A stretch of 41,676 nt of DNA from UBA3537 sp965662485 (GCA_965662485.1 CBFIIL010000010.1:1-41676); one strand, 5' to 3'; shown: positions 7,972 through 16,662, counted from the stretch's first letter. Program-made: numbers and translations. Notes: generated from the sequence alone by a model not told the origin.

Positions 7972-8026
7972 ACCACCTCGTATATTAAAATATCAAGGCT
8001 TGTCTTTCACGACAAGCCTTTTTTTT
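7939..8026 (+). promoter_or_regulatory. trp attenuator: 1:2 pause stem, antiterminator and terminator arms
   Basis: Three alternative pairings can be read. Pause stem: GGTGGT (7940-7945, inside the Trp codons) with ACCACC (7972-7977), plus GAC 7947-7949 with GTC 7965-7967. Antiterminator: GTCGTGAA (7965-7972) with TTCACGAC (8006-8013), 8 perfect pairs. Terminator: 7995-8004 with 8011-8020. The antiterminator consumes the loop and the first three bases of the terminator's right arm, so the two exclude each other. This is the canonical ribosome-mediated attenuation design. Confidence 0.9.
7995..8026 (+). terminator. Attenuator terminator upstream of trpE
   Basis: AAGGCTTGTC, a 6-base loop TTTCAC, GACAAGCCTT (10 perfect pairs), then a further TTTTTT. 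It ends one base before the trpE ATG, so trpE's ribosome-binding region lies within the terminator's right arm and U-tract. Confidence 0.93.
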
Positions 8027-9433
8027 ATGATGAAAAAGACATACAAGCTAAAAACGCATTACAAGAAAATATTAGCAGATACACTTTCGCCAGTGAGTAT
8101 TTATCTGAAAATTAGGGATAAATTTCCTAATAGCATGCTCTTAGAAAGTAGTGACTATCACGGAAATGATAATAGTTTTTCTTATATATGTTGCAACCCA
8201 ATGGCCTCTATCAAAATTCATGGAAATACTTTAACAAAAGTGTTTCCCGATTCAACGAAAGAAAGTTACAAGGTTGAAAACAATGAAGTTACGAGCGAAA
8301 TTCACCAATTTACAACACAATTTGAAATAGAAAATGATGAAGATTTCAAGTTTATAAACAATGGACTTTTTGGATATACTTCATATGATGCCATAAAGTA
8401 TTTTGAAACCATTGATATCGATTCCAAAGAAAATTCTGTAGAAATCCCTGAAATACAATATGCTGTTTATCAAAATATTATTGCCATTAATCACTTCAAA
8501 AATGAAGCTTATATTTTTTCTCATTGTTATGAAAAAGAAAGTAACATTGATGAATTACATCATATCATTACCATGGATCGTTTTGCATTGTATGATTTTG
8601 AAACCATCAATAAAATTGATTCAAACCTAACAGACGAAGAGTTTGAAAAACATGTAGAAATTGCAAAAACACATTGTCAGCGTGGTGATGTTTTTCAGTT
8701 AGTGTTATCAAGAAAATTTCAACAAGATTTCAAAGGTGATGATTTTAATGTCTACCGCGCCTTGCGTAGTATCAACCCTTCCCCCTATTTATTTTATTTC
8801 GATTATGGAAGTTTCAAAATTTTTGGAAGCTCGCCAGAAGCACAACTTGTTGTAAAAAACAAAAAAGCAGAAATTCACCCCATTGCTGGAACCTTCGCTC
8901 GTACAGGAGATGATATGAAAGATTCTGCATTGGCACAAAAATTAGTAAAAGATGAAAAAGAAAACAGCGAACATGTCATGCTTGTTGACTTGGCTAGAAA
9001 TGACCTCAGCAGACATTGTACGGATGTTACTGTTGAAAATTACAGAGAAATACAATTTTTCTCGCATGTGATACACTTAGTAAGTAAAGTCATTGGAACG
9101 GTACGAGAAAAAACATCAACCATGCAAATTGTAGCCGACACCTTTCCTGCTGGAACACTGTCCGGAGCACCAAAATATAAAGCAATGGAGCTTATTGAAA
9201 AGTACGAAAAAACCAGTCGTGGATTTTATGGTGGTGCTATTGGATTTATGGATTTTAAAGGCAATTATAATCATGCAATTATGATTCGAACATTTTTGAG
9301 CAAAAACCAACAATTACATTGGCAAGCAGGTGCTGGAATCGTATCAAAATCGAATTCTGGCAACGAATTACAGGAAGTGTATAACAAACTCGGGGCGCTT
9401 ACAAAAGCCATTAAACTTGCAGAAAACATTTAG
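8027..9433 (+). CDS. trpE: Anthranilate synthase component I
   Basis: 468 residues. It makes anthranilate from chorismate, using ammonia from TrpG, as the first committed step of tryptophan synthesis. The N-terminal half has the feedback-inhibition motif LLES at about residues 38-41, so allosteric inhibition by Trp is expected. The C-terminal chorismate-binding domain shows VFQLVLSRKF, IAGTFARTGDD, LVDLARNDLSRH, the TFPAGTLSGAPK block and GFYGGAIGFMDF. The start is one of two adjacent ATGs (8027, 8030) immediately after the attenuator U-tract; a longer frame from TTG 8000 begins inside the terminator hairpin and is rejected. It is the first structural gene of the operon, with trpG starting two bases after its stop. 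Confidence 0.97.
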   Translation: MMKKTYKLKTHYKKILADTLSPVSIYLKIRDKFPNSMLLESSDYHGNDNSFSYICCNPMASIKIHGNTLTKVFPDSTKESYKVENNEVTSEIHQFTTQFEIENDEDFKFINNGLFGYTSYDAIKYFETIDIDSKENSVEIPEIQYAVYQNIIAINHFKNEAYIFSHCYEKESNIDELHHIITMDRFALYDFETINKIDSNLTDEEFEKHVEIAKTHCQRGDVFQLVLSRKFQQDFKGDDFNVYRALRSINPSPYLFYFDYGSFKIFGSSPEAQLVVKNKKAEIHPIAGTFARTGDDMKDSALAQKLVKDEKENSEHVMLVDLARNDLSRHCTDVTVENYREIQFFSHVIHLVSKVIGTVREKTSTMQIVADTFPAGTLSGAPKYKAMELIEKYEKTSRGFYGGAIGFMDFKGNYNHAIMIRTFLSKNQQLHWQAGAGIVSKSNSGNELQEVYNKLGALTKAIKLAENI

Positions 9434-9434
9434 T

Positions 9435-10001
9435 ATGAAAAATATTTTAGTCATTGATAATTACGATAGTTTTACCTACAATTTGGTTCATTATTTGGAA
9501 GATTTGAATTGTCAAGTTACCGTTGTTCGAAATGATCAATTGCAACTGGAAGATGTAGAGCCATTTGAAAAAATTGTACTCTCCCCTGGACCAGGAATTC
9601 CAGATGAAGCAGGTCTTTTGAAACCCATTATTAAAACCTATGCTTCTACAAAAAGTATTTTAGGTGTATGTCTTGGAATGCAGGCCATTGGCGAAGTATT
9701 TGGAGCAACACTTGAAAACTTAGACATTGTTTATCATGGGATTCAGACTAAAGTACACATCACTTCTAAAGACGAAATTCTATTTAAGGGATTACCTCCA
9801 ACTATCGAGGTCGGACGTTACCACTCTTGGGTTGTAAAAGGCGAGCTTCCAACATGTTTAGAAATAACAAGTGTTGATGAAAACCAACAAATCATGGCAC
9901 TTCGCCACAAAGAATTTGATATCAAAGGAGTTCAGTTTCATCCAGAATCTGTACTAACACCAGACGGAAAAACAATGCTAAAAAATTGGATTAATTCATA
10001 A
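9435..10001 (+). CDS. trpG: Anthranilate synthase glutamine amidotransferase component
   Basis: 188 residues: a class I glutamine amidotransferase that delivers ammonia to TrpE. Seen: start MKNILVIDNYDSFTYNLVHYL, oxyanion region SPGPGIPDEAG, nucleophile Cys79 in GVCLGMQAIGE, and the catalytic His/Glu in VQFHPESVLT near residue 172. It is not fused to trpE or trpD. An in-frame ATG at 9330 lies deep inside trpE and would add 35 unrelated residues, so 9435 is chosen. It starts one base after the trpE stop and ends two bases before trpD. Confidence 0.97.
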   Translation: MKNILVIDNYDSFTYNLVHYLEDLNCQVTVVRNDQLQLEDVEPFEKIVLSPGPGIPDEAGLLKPIIKTYASTKSILGVCLGMQAIGEVFGATLENLDIVYHGIQTKVHITSKDEILFKGLPPTIEVGRYHSWVVKGELPTCLEITSVDENQQIMALRHKEFDIKGVQFHPESVLTPDGKTMLKNWINS

Positions 10002-10003
10002 TT

Positions 10004-10990
10004 ATGAAAGTACTTTTAAATCGACTTATAAACCACGAAAGCATAAGCGCCAATGAAGCGAAGCAAATTTTGATTAGTATCTCAAAAGGTGATTATAATC
10101 AGGCACAAATTGCATCTTTTCTTACCGTCTATATGATGCGAAGTATAACTGTTGCAGAACTTCAGGGATTTCGAGATGCTTTGCTAGAACTTTGTATTGC
10201 GGTAGATTTGAAAGACTATAACCCCATTGATTTGTGTGGCACAGGAGGAGATGGAAAAAATACATTCAACATTTCTACATTATCTTCTTTTGTAACTGCT
10301 GGAGCTGGTGTGGCTGTAGCTAAACATGGTAACTATGGTGTTTCATCGGCCTGCGGATCTTCTAATGTATTGGAAGCTATTGGTGTTACCTTTTCAAATG
10401 ATGCAAACCACCTCAAACAGGCCATAGAAACAGCAAACATTTGTGTACTACACGCACCACTGTTTCATCCCGCAATGAAAAACGTTGCGCCAATTCGAAA
10501 AGCATTAGGCATCAAAACATTTTTTAATATGTTGGGGCCCATGGTCAATCCATCATTCCCAAAGCATCAAATGGTAGGGGTTTTTAATCTTGAGTTATTA
10601 CGACTTTATAATTATTTGTATCAACAAACTGACAAAAATTACAGCATTGTTCATGACTTAGGGGGTTACGATGAATTGTCGCTAACAAACAATGCAAAAA
10701 TTGCTTCAAACCATTCAGAATTAATATTTTCTCCTAACAGCTTAGGACTCAAAAATATATCGCCTAACGCAATTTTTGGCGGAAACACTGTCGAAGAAGC
10801 AACTAAAATCTTTGAAACAATTATTTCTGGGAAGGGTACAGAAGCACAAAATAATGTGGTTTGTGCTAATGCAGGATTGGCCATTGCGACTGCAAAACAA
10901 GTATCGCATGAAGATGGTTTTGAAATTGCCAAAGAAAGTCTGTTGAGCGGCAAAGCCAAGAAATGTTTAACCCAATTAATTGCAGTGTAA
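10004..10990 (+). CDS. trpD: Anthranilate phosphoribosyltransferase
   Basis: 328 residues, normal length. It transfers phosphoribose from PRPP to anthranilate. The glycine-rich PRPP site DLCGTGGDGKNTFNIST is near residues 77-93. Other marks are VAKHGNYGVSSACGSSNVLEA (PRPP/anthranilate contacts; KHGN motif), NPSFPKHQMVGV and HDLGGYDELSLT. Two bases separate it from trpG and one from trpC, so it is translationally coupled within the trp operon. Confidence 0.97.
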   Translation: MKVLLNRLINHESISANEAKQILISISKGDYNQAQIASFLTVYMMRSITVAELQGFRDALLELCIAVDLKDYNPIDLCGTGGDGKNTFNISTLSSFVTAGAGVAVAKHGNYGVSSACGSSNVLEAIGVTFSNDANHLKQAIETANICVLHAPLFHPAMKNVAPIRKALGIKTFFNMLGPMVNPSFPKHQMVGVFNLELLRLYNYLYQQTDKNYSIVHDLGGYDELSLTNNAKIASNHSELIFSPNSLGLKNISPNAIFGGNTVEEATKIFETIISGKGTEAQNNVVCANAGLAIATAKQVSHEDGFEIAKESLLSGKAKKCLTQLIAV

Positions 10991-10991
10991 T

Positions 10992-11777
10992 ATGAGTATA
11001 TTAAAACGTATTATTGAAGATAAAATAAAGGAAGTTGAGCTCAAAAAATCAATAATACCTGTAGCTCAATTGGAGCAATCCGTCCTTTTTGATAGACCAA
11101 AAAACTCATTAAAAAAACGACTGTCAGAAAGCAAATCTGGAATTATTGCAGAGCACAAACGTCGATCGCCGTCAAAAGCTGTTATTAATCAAAGTTTAAA
11201 TATTCAGGACGTTGCCAAAGGCTATCAAACTGCCGGAGTTTGTGGAATGTCTGTGCTTACAGACACCAAATTTTTTGGTGGAAATCTTGAAGACTTACTT
11301 GTAGCACGTGCAAGTTGCAATTTGCCACTTTTACGAAAAGATTTCATTATTGATCCTTATCAAATTATTGAAGCCAAAGCCTATGGTGCAGATGTTATTT
11401 TACTCATTGCAGCGGTACTTTCTCGAGAAGAAATTCAAAACTTATCAAAAATTGCCAAACAATTAAACTTAGAAATTCTTTTAGAAATTCATAATGAGGA
11501 AGAATTGCAAAAAGCACTAATGCCTAGCTTGGACATGATTGGGGTCAACAATAGAAACCTAAAAACTTTTGAAGTGGATTTGAAACACAGTAAAGAGTTG
11601 AGCCACTCCATACCAAATGAATTTGTGAAAGTATCTGAAAGTGGCATTAGCTCAACTGAAGCCATAAAAGCACTACAACCCTTTGGTTTTCAGGGATTTT
11701 TGATTGGTGAAAATTTTATGAAAACAAATAATCCAGGAAAAAGTGCAACAGAATTTATAAAAGCCCTTGAGTCATGA
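10992..11777 (+). CDS. trpC: Indole-3-glycerol-phosphate synthase
   Basis: 261 residues, a TIM-barrel enzyme that closes the indole ring by decarboxylating CdRP. Seen: N-terminal MSILKRIIEDKIKEVELKK, the catalytic-Lys strand GIIAEHKRRSPSK, LRKDFIIDPYQI (second catalytic Lys), IGVNNRNLKTFEVD and VSESGISS. It is not fused to trpF. The frame is open from TTG 10980, but the ATG at 10992, one base after the trpD stop, fits the family. Its stop overlaps the trpF start by four bases (ATGA). Confidence 0.97.
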   Translation: MSILKRIIEDKIKEVELKKSIIPVAQLEQSVLFDRPKNSLKKRLSESKSGIIAEHKRRSPSKAVINQSLNIQDVAKGYQTAGVCGMSVLTDTKFFGGNLEDLLVARASCNLPLLRKDFIIDPYQIIEAKAYGADVILLIAAVLSREEIQNLSKIAKQLNLEILLEIHNEEELQKALMPSLDMIGVNNRNLKTFEVDLKHSKELSHSIPNEFVKVSESGISSTEAIKALQPFGFQGFLIGENFMKTNNPGKSATEFIKALES

Positions 11778-12388
11778 AACTGAAAGTATGTGGCATGAAA
11801 TATCAGGATAATATTTTGAAGGTCTCTGCCCTCAAACCAGATTATATGGGTTTTATATTTTATGAAAAATCTCCACGCTTTGTTTCAAAATCTATCTCCG
11901 AAATACCAAAAAACATAAAAAAAGTTGGTGTTTTTGTTAATGCATCTACCGATACTATCACAAAAAATATTGATGAATTTGGTTTAAACGTGGTACAGCT
12001 TCACGGCGATGAAACTGCAGAATTCTGTAAAAACATTAGAACTAAAAATGTAGAAATTATAAAAGTATTTTCTGTTAAAAACAATTTCAATTTTAAAAAA
12101 TTAAGGCCCTTTGAAGCCCATGTCGATTATTTCCTATTCGATACAAAAGGTCCAAATCCTGGTGGCAATGGTTACTGTTTTGATTGGAGTATTTTAGAAA
12201 ATTATGATTCAAAAACACCCTATTTTTTGAGTGGTGGAATTGGATTAGAAGAAATCGAAACCCTAAATGAATTTAAAAATAGTGCTGCTGCAAAGCGATG
12301 CTATGCTATTGATGTGAATAGTAAATTTGAAATAGAACCTGCTTTAAAAGATAGTATTAAACTTAAAAAATTTATTGAAAGACTATGA
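11774..12388 (+). CDS. trpF: Phosphoribosylanthranilate isomerase
   Basis: 204 residues, TIM barrel, Amadori rearrangement of phosphoribosylanthranilate. Catalytic Cys is in LKVCGMKYQDN (Cys6 or so). Other marks are DYMGFIFYEKSPRFV, VQLHGDE, the catalytic Asp in FLFDTKGPNPGGNG, and FLSGGIG. The order C before F within the operon is not the pathway order. Overlaps trpC and trpB by four bases each, giving a translationally coupled C-F-B block. Confidence 0.96.
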   Translation: MKLKVCGMKYQDNILKVSALKPDYMGFIFYEKSPRFVSKSISEIPKNIKKVGVFVNASTDTITKNIDEFGLNVVQLHGDETAEFCKNIRTKNVEIIKVFSVKNNFNFKKLRPFEAHVDYFLFDTKGPNPGGNGYCFDWSILENYDSKTPYFLSGGIGLEEIETLNEFKNSAAAKRCYAIDVNSKFEIEPALKDSIKLKKFIERL

Positions 12389-13566
12389 GTTATCACGTGA
12401 ATAAAAAAGGATATTACGGTCAATTTGGAGGGGCATTTATTCCAGAAATGCTCTACCCAAATATTGAGGAATTACAACAAAAATATTTGAATATTATGGC
12501 AGAGCCAGAATTCAAAGCAGAATTTGATCAACTCCTAAAAGATTATGTTGGCCGGCCTACACCGCTTTATTTTGCAAAGCGTTTCTCTGAAAAATACAAT
12601 ACAAGAATATATTTCAAACGTGAAGACTTGTGTCATACTGGAGCGCACAAGGTCAACAATACAATTGGACAAATTTTGATGGCCAAACGTCTTGGAAAGA
12701 CACGAATTATTGCAGAAACTGGTGCTGGACAACACGGAGTAGCCACCGCTACAGTGTGTGCTTTGGCAGGGTTGCAATGTATTGTTTATATGGGTGAAAT
12801 TGACATTGCGCGTCAAGCACCAAATGTTGCACGAATGAAAATGTTAGGCGCCGAAGTTCGCCCAGCAACTTCGGGAAGTCGTACTCTAAAAGATGCCACT
12901 AACGAAGCGATTAGAGATTGGATTAATAATCCAGAGGACACCCATTACATTATTGGAAGTGCGGTGGGACCTCATCCCTACCCCGATATGGTATCGCGTT
13001 TTCAGTCGATTGTTTCAGAAGAAATCAAATGGCAATTGAAAGCGGCAGAGAGTACTGAAAATCCAGATTACGTGGTGGCCTGTGTTGGTGGTGGTAGTAA
13101 TGCTGCTGGCGCTTATTATCATTTTTTAGATGATGAACGTGTGGGCCTTATTGCCGTTGAAGCCGCTGGAAAAGGTGTTGAAACTGGCGAAAGTGCAGCA
13201 ACTTCAATTTTAGGAAAAGAAGGCATTATTCATGGAAGCAAAACCCTTTTGATGCAAACAAAAGATGGACAAATTACAGAACCCTACTCTATCTCCGCAG
13301 GTTTAGATTACCCTGGAGTTGGCCCCATGCATGCGCATTTGTATACTTCAAAACGGGCGGAATTTATACCCGTTACAGACGACGAAGCCATGACAGCTGG
13401 ACTAACGCTTTCGCAATTGGAAGGCATTATTCCCGCAATAGAAACCGCTCATGCCTTTGCTATTTTTGAAAATAAAACCTTTAAACCTGATGATATTGTG
13501 GTGGTATGCCTTTCTGGGCGTGGCGATAAGGATCTCAACACCTACATTGATTATTTTAAATTATAA
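12385..13566 (+). CDS. trpB: Tryptophan synthase beta chain
   Basis: 393 residues, the PLP enzyme that joins indole and serine. It is the standard TrpB1 type. Seen: FGGAFIPEMLYPNIEEL, the PLP Lys at residue 89 in HTGAHKVNNT, AETGAGQHGVATATV (the AGAGQ-type substrate loop), the phosphate-binding GGGSNAAG, and GLDYPGVGP. It overlaps trpF by four bases and precedes trpA by five, so the alpha2-beta2 complex subunits are made together. Confidence 0.98.
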   Translation: MSYHVNKKGYYGQFGGAFIPEMLYPNIEELQQKYLNIMAEPEFKAEFDQLLKDYVGRPTPLYFAKRFSEKYNTRIYFKREDLCHTGAHKVNNTIGQILMAKRLGKTRIIAETGAGQHGVATATVCALAGLQCIVYMGEIDIARQAPNVARMKMLGAEVRPATSGSRTLKDATNEAIRDWINNPEDTHYIIGSAVGPHPYPDMVSRFQSIVSEEIKWQLKAAESTENPDYVVACVGGGSNAAGAYYHFLDDERVGLIAVEAAGKGVETGESAATSILGKEGIIHGSKTLLMQTKDGQITEPYSISAGLDYPGVGPMHAHLYTSKRAEFIPVTDDEAMTAGLTLSQLEGIIPAIETAHAFAIFENKTFKPDDIVVVCLSGRGDKDLNTYIDYFKL

Positions 13567-13571
13567 ACCCA

Positions 13572-14336
13572 ATGAATAGAATTCAAAAGAAATTAAAAGA
13601 AGAAAAGAAACTGTTATCTATCTATTTTTCAGCAGGATATCCAGCACTCAATGACACTGTTGAAATTATAAAACAACTAGAAAATAGTGGAGTTGATATG
13701 ATTGAAGTTGGACTTCCTTTTAGTGATCCTTTGGCCGATGGGCCAACCATTCAAGAAAGCTCTACACAAGCGCTTAAGAATGGAATGCATACCGAATTGC
13801 TTTTTGAGCAACTTAAAGACATTCGAAAATCTGTTTCTATTCCTCTGGTTTTGATGGGCTATTTTAACCCCATGTTACAATATGGCGTAGAGGCATTTTG
13901 TCAAAAATGCAAAGACATTGGAATAGACGGTTTTATCATCCCTGACCTTCCAGCAGACGTATATCACGAGGAATACAAAGCAATTTTTGAAAAATATGAA
14001 CTTTTAAATATTTTTCTAATTACACCACAAACTTCTGATGAAAGAATCCGTTATATCGACTCCATTTCAGAGGGCTTTATTTATATGGTGAGTAGCGCGA
14101 TTACAACAGGAGGACAAAGTGATTTTGGTACTATCCAACAAAATTATTTTAAACGTATTGCCAACATGCAACTGAAAAATCCACAAATTGTTGGTTTTGG
14201 AATTTCAAATAAAGAGACCTTTTTGCAGGCCACAACCTACGCCAAAGGCGCTATTATTGGAAGTGCATTTATTAAACATTTGACCCATAAAGGTGTAGAA
14301 CGTATCGATGAATTTATAAATGATATTTTGAAGTAA
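13572..14336 (+). CDS. trpA: Tryptophan synthase alpha chain
   Basis: 254 residues, a TIM barrel that cleaves indole-3-glycerol phosphate to indole for TrpB. Catalytic Glu and Asp are in MIEVGLPFSDPLADGPTIQ (about residues 48-62). Others: LMGYFNPML, IPDLPADVY, ITPQTSDERI, and the phosphate loop VGFGISN with GAIIGSAF. It is the last enzyme of the operon. No terminator is visible after it. Confidence 0.98.
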   Translation: MNRIQKKLKEEKKLLSIYFSAGYPALNDTVEIIKQLENSGVDMIEVGLPFSDPLADGPTIQESSTQALKNGMHTELLFEQLKDIRKSVSIPLVLMGYFNPMLQYGVEAFCQKCKDIGIDGFIIPDLPADVYHEEYKAIFEKYELLNIFLITPQTSDERIRYIDSISEGFIYMVSSAITTGGQSDFGTIQQNYFKRIANMQLKNPQIVGFGISNKETFLQATTYAKGAIIGSAFIKHLTHKGVERIDEFINDILK

Positions 14337-14342
14337 TTTTAG

Positions 14343-14350
14343 TAATTTTG
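14343..14350 (+). promoter_or_regulatory. Possible -7 element upstream of the Gmad2 lipoprotein gene
   Basis: TAATTTTG matches TAnnTTTG and sits 22 bases before the ATG at 14373. The nearest TTTG (14327-14330) is only 12 bases upstream, too close for a standard -33, so this is tentative. If real, the lipoprotein would be transcribed independently of trp. Confidence 0.3.
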
Positions 14351-14372
14351 GTAAAACCCAAATCTCGTTACT

Positions 14373-14771
14373 ATGAAATTAGAACTATATATTCTTGTAT
14401 TATTTTCCTTTATTTTTAATTGTAAAACCAATACCCCATTGCGGCCATCAGTTAGTATAAATGCTTACGATGTTGTGACCTCTCCTCTAGAAGTACAGGT
14501 CAATTCTATGGGGGTTTGGCATGCTAGCGAGGGGGAACTTGGACGAATAGAAGTTATTAATCATCAAGGAAAAGTGCTTTGCATGGGCTTTTTAACAACC
14601 ACAGAAGATTGGATGAAAGAAGGCCCTGTCCTCTTCAAGACCCTTTTAGAGTTTGACCCTAAATATGCTGAAGAAGGAACACTTATCATCTATAACAACC
14701 CAGGTGACGGAAGTGGTGATGAAGCTAGAGAATCACATCAATTTGAAGTGCCAATTCGCTTTAAACCTTAG
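14373..14771 (+). CDS. Lipoprotein with a Gmad2-type immunoglobulin-like domain
   Basis: 132 residues. The N-terminal lipoprotein signal ends in the lipobox FIFNC (Cys17). The rest resembles the Gmad2 Ig-like domain known from spore-germination proteins: INAYDVVTSPLEVQVNSMG..W, a GKVLCMGFL strand, and TTEDWMKEGPVLFKTLLEFDP. It ends in a beta-strand-rich tail. The domain name is a from-memory pattern match; the function in a non-sporulating Gram-negative is unknown. It lies 36 bases after trpA on the same strand but has its own possible -7 element. It converges with yaaA, sharing the four bases TTAG. Confidence 0.75.
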   Translation: MKLELYILVLFSFIFNCKTNTPLRPSVSINAYDVVTSPLEVQVNSMGVWHASEGELGRIEVINHQGKVLCMGFLTTTEDWMKEGPVLFKTLLEFDPKYAEEGTLIIYNNPGDGSGDEARESHQFEVPIRFKP

Positions 14772-15526
14772 CGTGTAAATACCAATTTATTTTCTGTGGA
14801 TAAATTGGTATCAAAAGCATAACGCTCTGCATTAAATATTTTGAGATCCTCTACGGATTTAGCATTGGTTTCTACAATATGACGGGTCATTAGTCCACGT
14901 GCAAGTTTTGAAAATATAGCAATGGTTTTATATTGGCCGTTTTTGTATTCTTTAAAATCCACATGAACTAAGGGCGATTTTAAAACTTTGGTGTCTATAG
15001 CTTTAAAATACTCTTGACTGGCAAGATTAACTAACAATTCGTCATCTTGCATTTCATCATTCAGCGCAGTAGTAACTTTTTGACGCCAAAATTCATACAG
15101 GTTTTTGTGTTTTCCAACAGGGAATTTTGTTCCCATTTCTAATCTGTAGGGCTGGATCAAATCCATAGGTTTTAACAAGCCATAAAGTCCAGAAATAATA
15201 CGAACAGTATCTTGCAAAATATCTAGTTTTTCTTCAGAAATAGAATACGCATCCAAGCCTCTATACACATCGCCACTAAACGCATAAATGGCCTGACGAG
15301 CATTGTTGGGGGTGAATGGCAAAGACCAATTTTGATTACGATTATAATTGAGATTTCCTAGTTTTTCCGAAATATGCATCAAATCAGAAAGTGCCTTTGG
15401 TGATTTCTTTTTTAAGAGTTCATTCAATTGTGTGGCTTCATTCAAAAAGCAACTTTCTGAACTAAAGCCAGTTGGCAATTCTCTCTCGTAATTTAAAGAT
15501 TTGGCTGGAGAAATAACAAGTTTCAT
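14768..15526 (-). CDS. yaaA: YaaA-family peroxide-stress protein
   Basis: 252 residues across the whole YaaA (DUF328) family. Seen: MKLVISPAKSLNYERELP, the mid-protein QAIYAFSGDVYRGLDA, ISGLYGLLKPMDLIQPYRLEM, YEFWRQKVT, LLVNLASQEYFKAI, and the C-terminal KLARGLMTRHIVE. In E. coli YaaA lowers free iron during peroxide stress and binds DNA; the same role is inferred only by homology. The start is the ATG at 15526. It ends in a four-base convergent overlap with the Gmad2 lipoprotein gene. Confidence 0.93.
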   Translation of the reverse strand: MKLVISPAKSLNYERELPTGFSSESCFLNEATQLNELLKKKSPKALSDLMHISEKLGNLNYNRNQNWSLPFTPNNARQAIYAFSGDVYRGLDAYSISEEKLDILQDTVRIISGLYGLLKPMDLIQPYRLEMGTKFPVGKHKNLYEFWRQKVTTALNDEMQDDELLVNLASQEYFKAIDTKVLKSPLVHVDFKEYKNGQYKTIAIFSKLARGLMTRHIVETNAKSVEDLKIFNAERYAFDTNLSTENKLVFTR

Positions 15527-15630
15527 AGTGCGTAGTGTTTGTTATCCAAAAATAACAACAAATTTTAGAAGACAAAAACTCTAGAACTCAATCTTATTGA
15601 TACAACCATCAACAAAACAAATGGTTGATA

Positions 15631-16662
15631 CTATTGAGCGTGTTTGGCATAGTAGCGCCATTTTTGAATACATTGTTCCATATCAGATGGTAATTCACAA
15701 GAAAAAGACATAAATTCTTCTGTTTTTGGATGAACAAACCCTAGAGTTTTGGCGTGTAATGCTTGACGTGGCAAAACTTTAAAACAATTGTCTACAAATT
15801 GTTTGTATTTGGTAAAGGTGGTACCTTTTAATATTTTTTCACCGCCATAACGTTCATCATTAAATAATGTATGTCCAATGTGTTTCATATGAACGCGAAT
15901 TTGGTGTGTACGGCCAGTTTCAAGTTTGCAGCGTACTAGAGTAACATAACCCAGGCGTTCCAAAACGTCAAAATGAGTAATGGCAGGTTTTCCTTTATCG
16001 GCCTCATCGCCTTCAAAAACTGTATTTTGAAGTCTATTTTTTGGATGGCGACCAATATGGCCTTCAATAGTGCCTTTTTCTTCTTCAACATTACCCCATA
16101 CCAAAGCCGTATAAGAACGTTCACTTGTTTTGGCTTTAAATTGAGCAGACAAATGAGTCATGGCCTGTTCTGTTTTGGCAACTACCAAAAGTCCACTTGT
16201 ATCTTTATCAATGCGATGAACTAGTCCAGGACGATTGCTACTGTTATTGGGTAAATGCTCAAAATGAAAAAGAAGGGCATTTATTAATGTTCCAGAATAG
16301 TTACCATGTCCAGGATGAACCACCATGCCTGCGGGTTTATTCACCACCAGTAAATGTTCATCCTCAAAAACTATATCAATTGGAATATCTTCTGGAATTA
16401 ATAAATTTTCATGTGGAGGATGCTCAAATAATACACGAATTTGATCGTTTGGCTTAACCTTATAATTAGATTTAACAACAATATCATTCACAAAAATATG
16501 ACCCGCTTTTGCAGCAGCTTGAATTTTATTGCGTGTTGCATTTTCAACAAAATTCATCAAATATTTATCAATACGTAGCGGTTGTTGGCCTTTATCAACC
16601 GTAAAAGCATAATGCTCATGTAGATCTTGTTGAGCTAGATTATAGTCTAGAGGTGTTTCCAT
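15631..16662 (-). CDS. rluD: Large-subunit rRNA pseudouridine synthase, RluD type
   Basis: 343 residues. An S4 RNA-binding domain occupies about residues 28-90 (RIDKYLMNFV, AAKAGHIFVND). The RluA/RluD catalytic domain follows, with GMVVHPGHGN, the catalytic Asp in PGLVHRIDKDTSGLLVVAKT, and LETGRTHQIRVHM. RluD modifies helix 69 of 23S rRNA; RluC and other RluA-family members look similar, so the exact target is inferred. Its ATG shares one base with the stop of the PASTA gene (TAATG), so the two are translationally coupled. Confidence 0.9.
   Translation of the reverse strand: METPLDYNLAQQDLHEHYAFTVDKGQQPLRIDKYLMNFVENATRNKIQAAAKAGHIFVNDIVVKSNYKVKPNDQIRVLFEHPPHENLLIPEDIPIDIVFEDEHLLVVNKPAGMVVHPGHGNYSGTLINALLFHFEHLPNNSSNRPGLVHRIDKDTSGLLVVAKTEQAMTHLSAQFKAKTSERSYTALVWGNVEEEKGTIEGHIGRHPKNRLQNTVFEGDEADKGKPAITHFDVLERLGYVTLVRCKLETGRTHQIRVHMKHIGHTLFNDERYGGEKILKGTTFTKYKQFVDNCFKVLPRQALHAKTLGFVHPKTEEFMSFSCELPSDMEQCIQKWRYYAKHAQ

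Noticed and set aside
10666..10959. Open frame on the minus strand opposite trpD
   Set aside because: Antisense to a highly conserved enzyme, with no promoter, family resemblance or start context.
15603..15627. CAACCAT...ATGGTTG hairpin downstream of rluD
   Set aside because: Seven pairs with an 11-base loop and no U-tract on the relevant strand; too weak to call a terminator.
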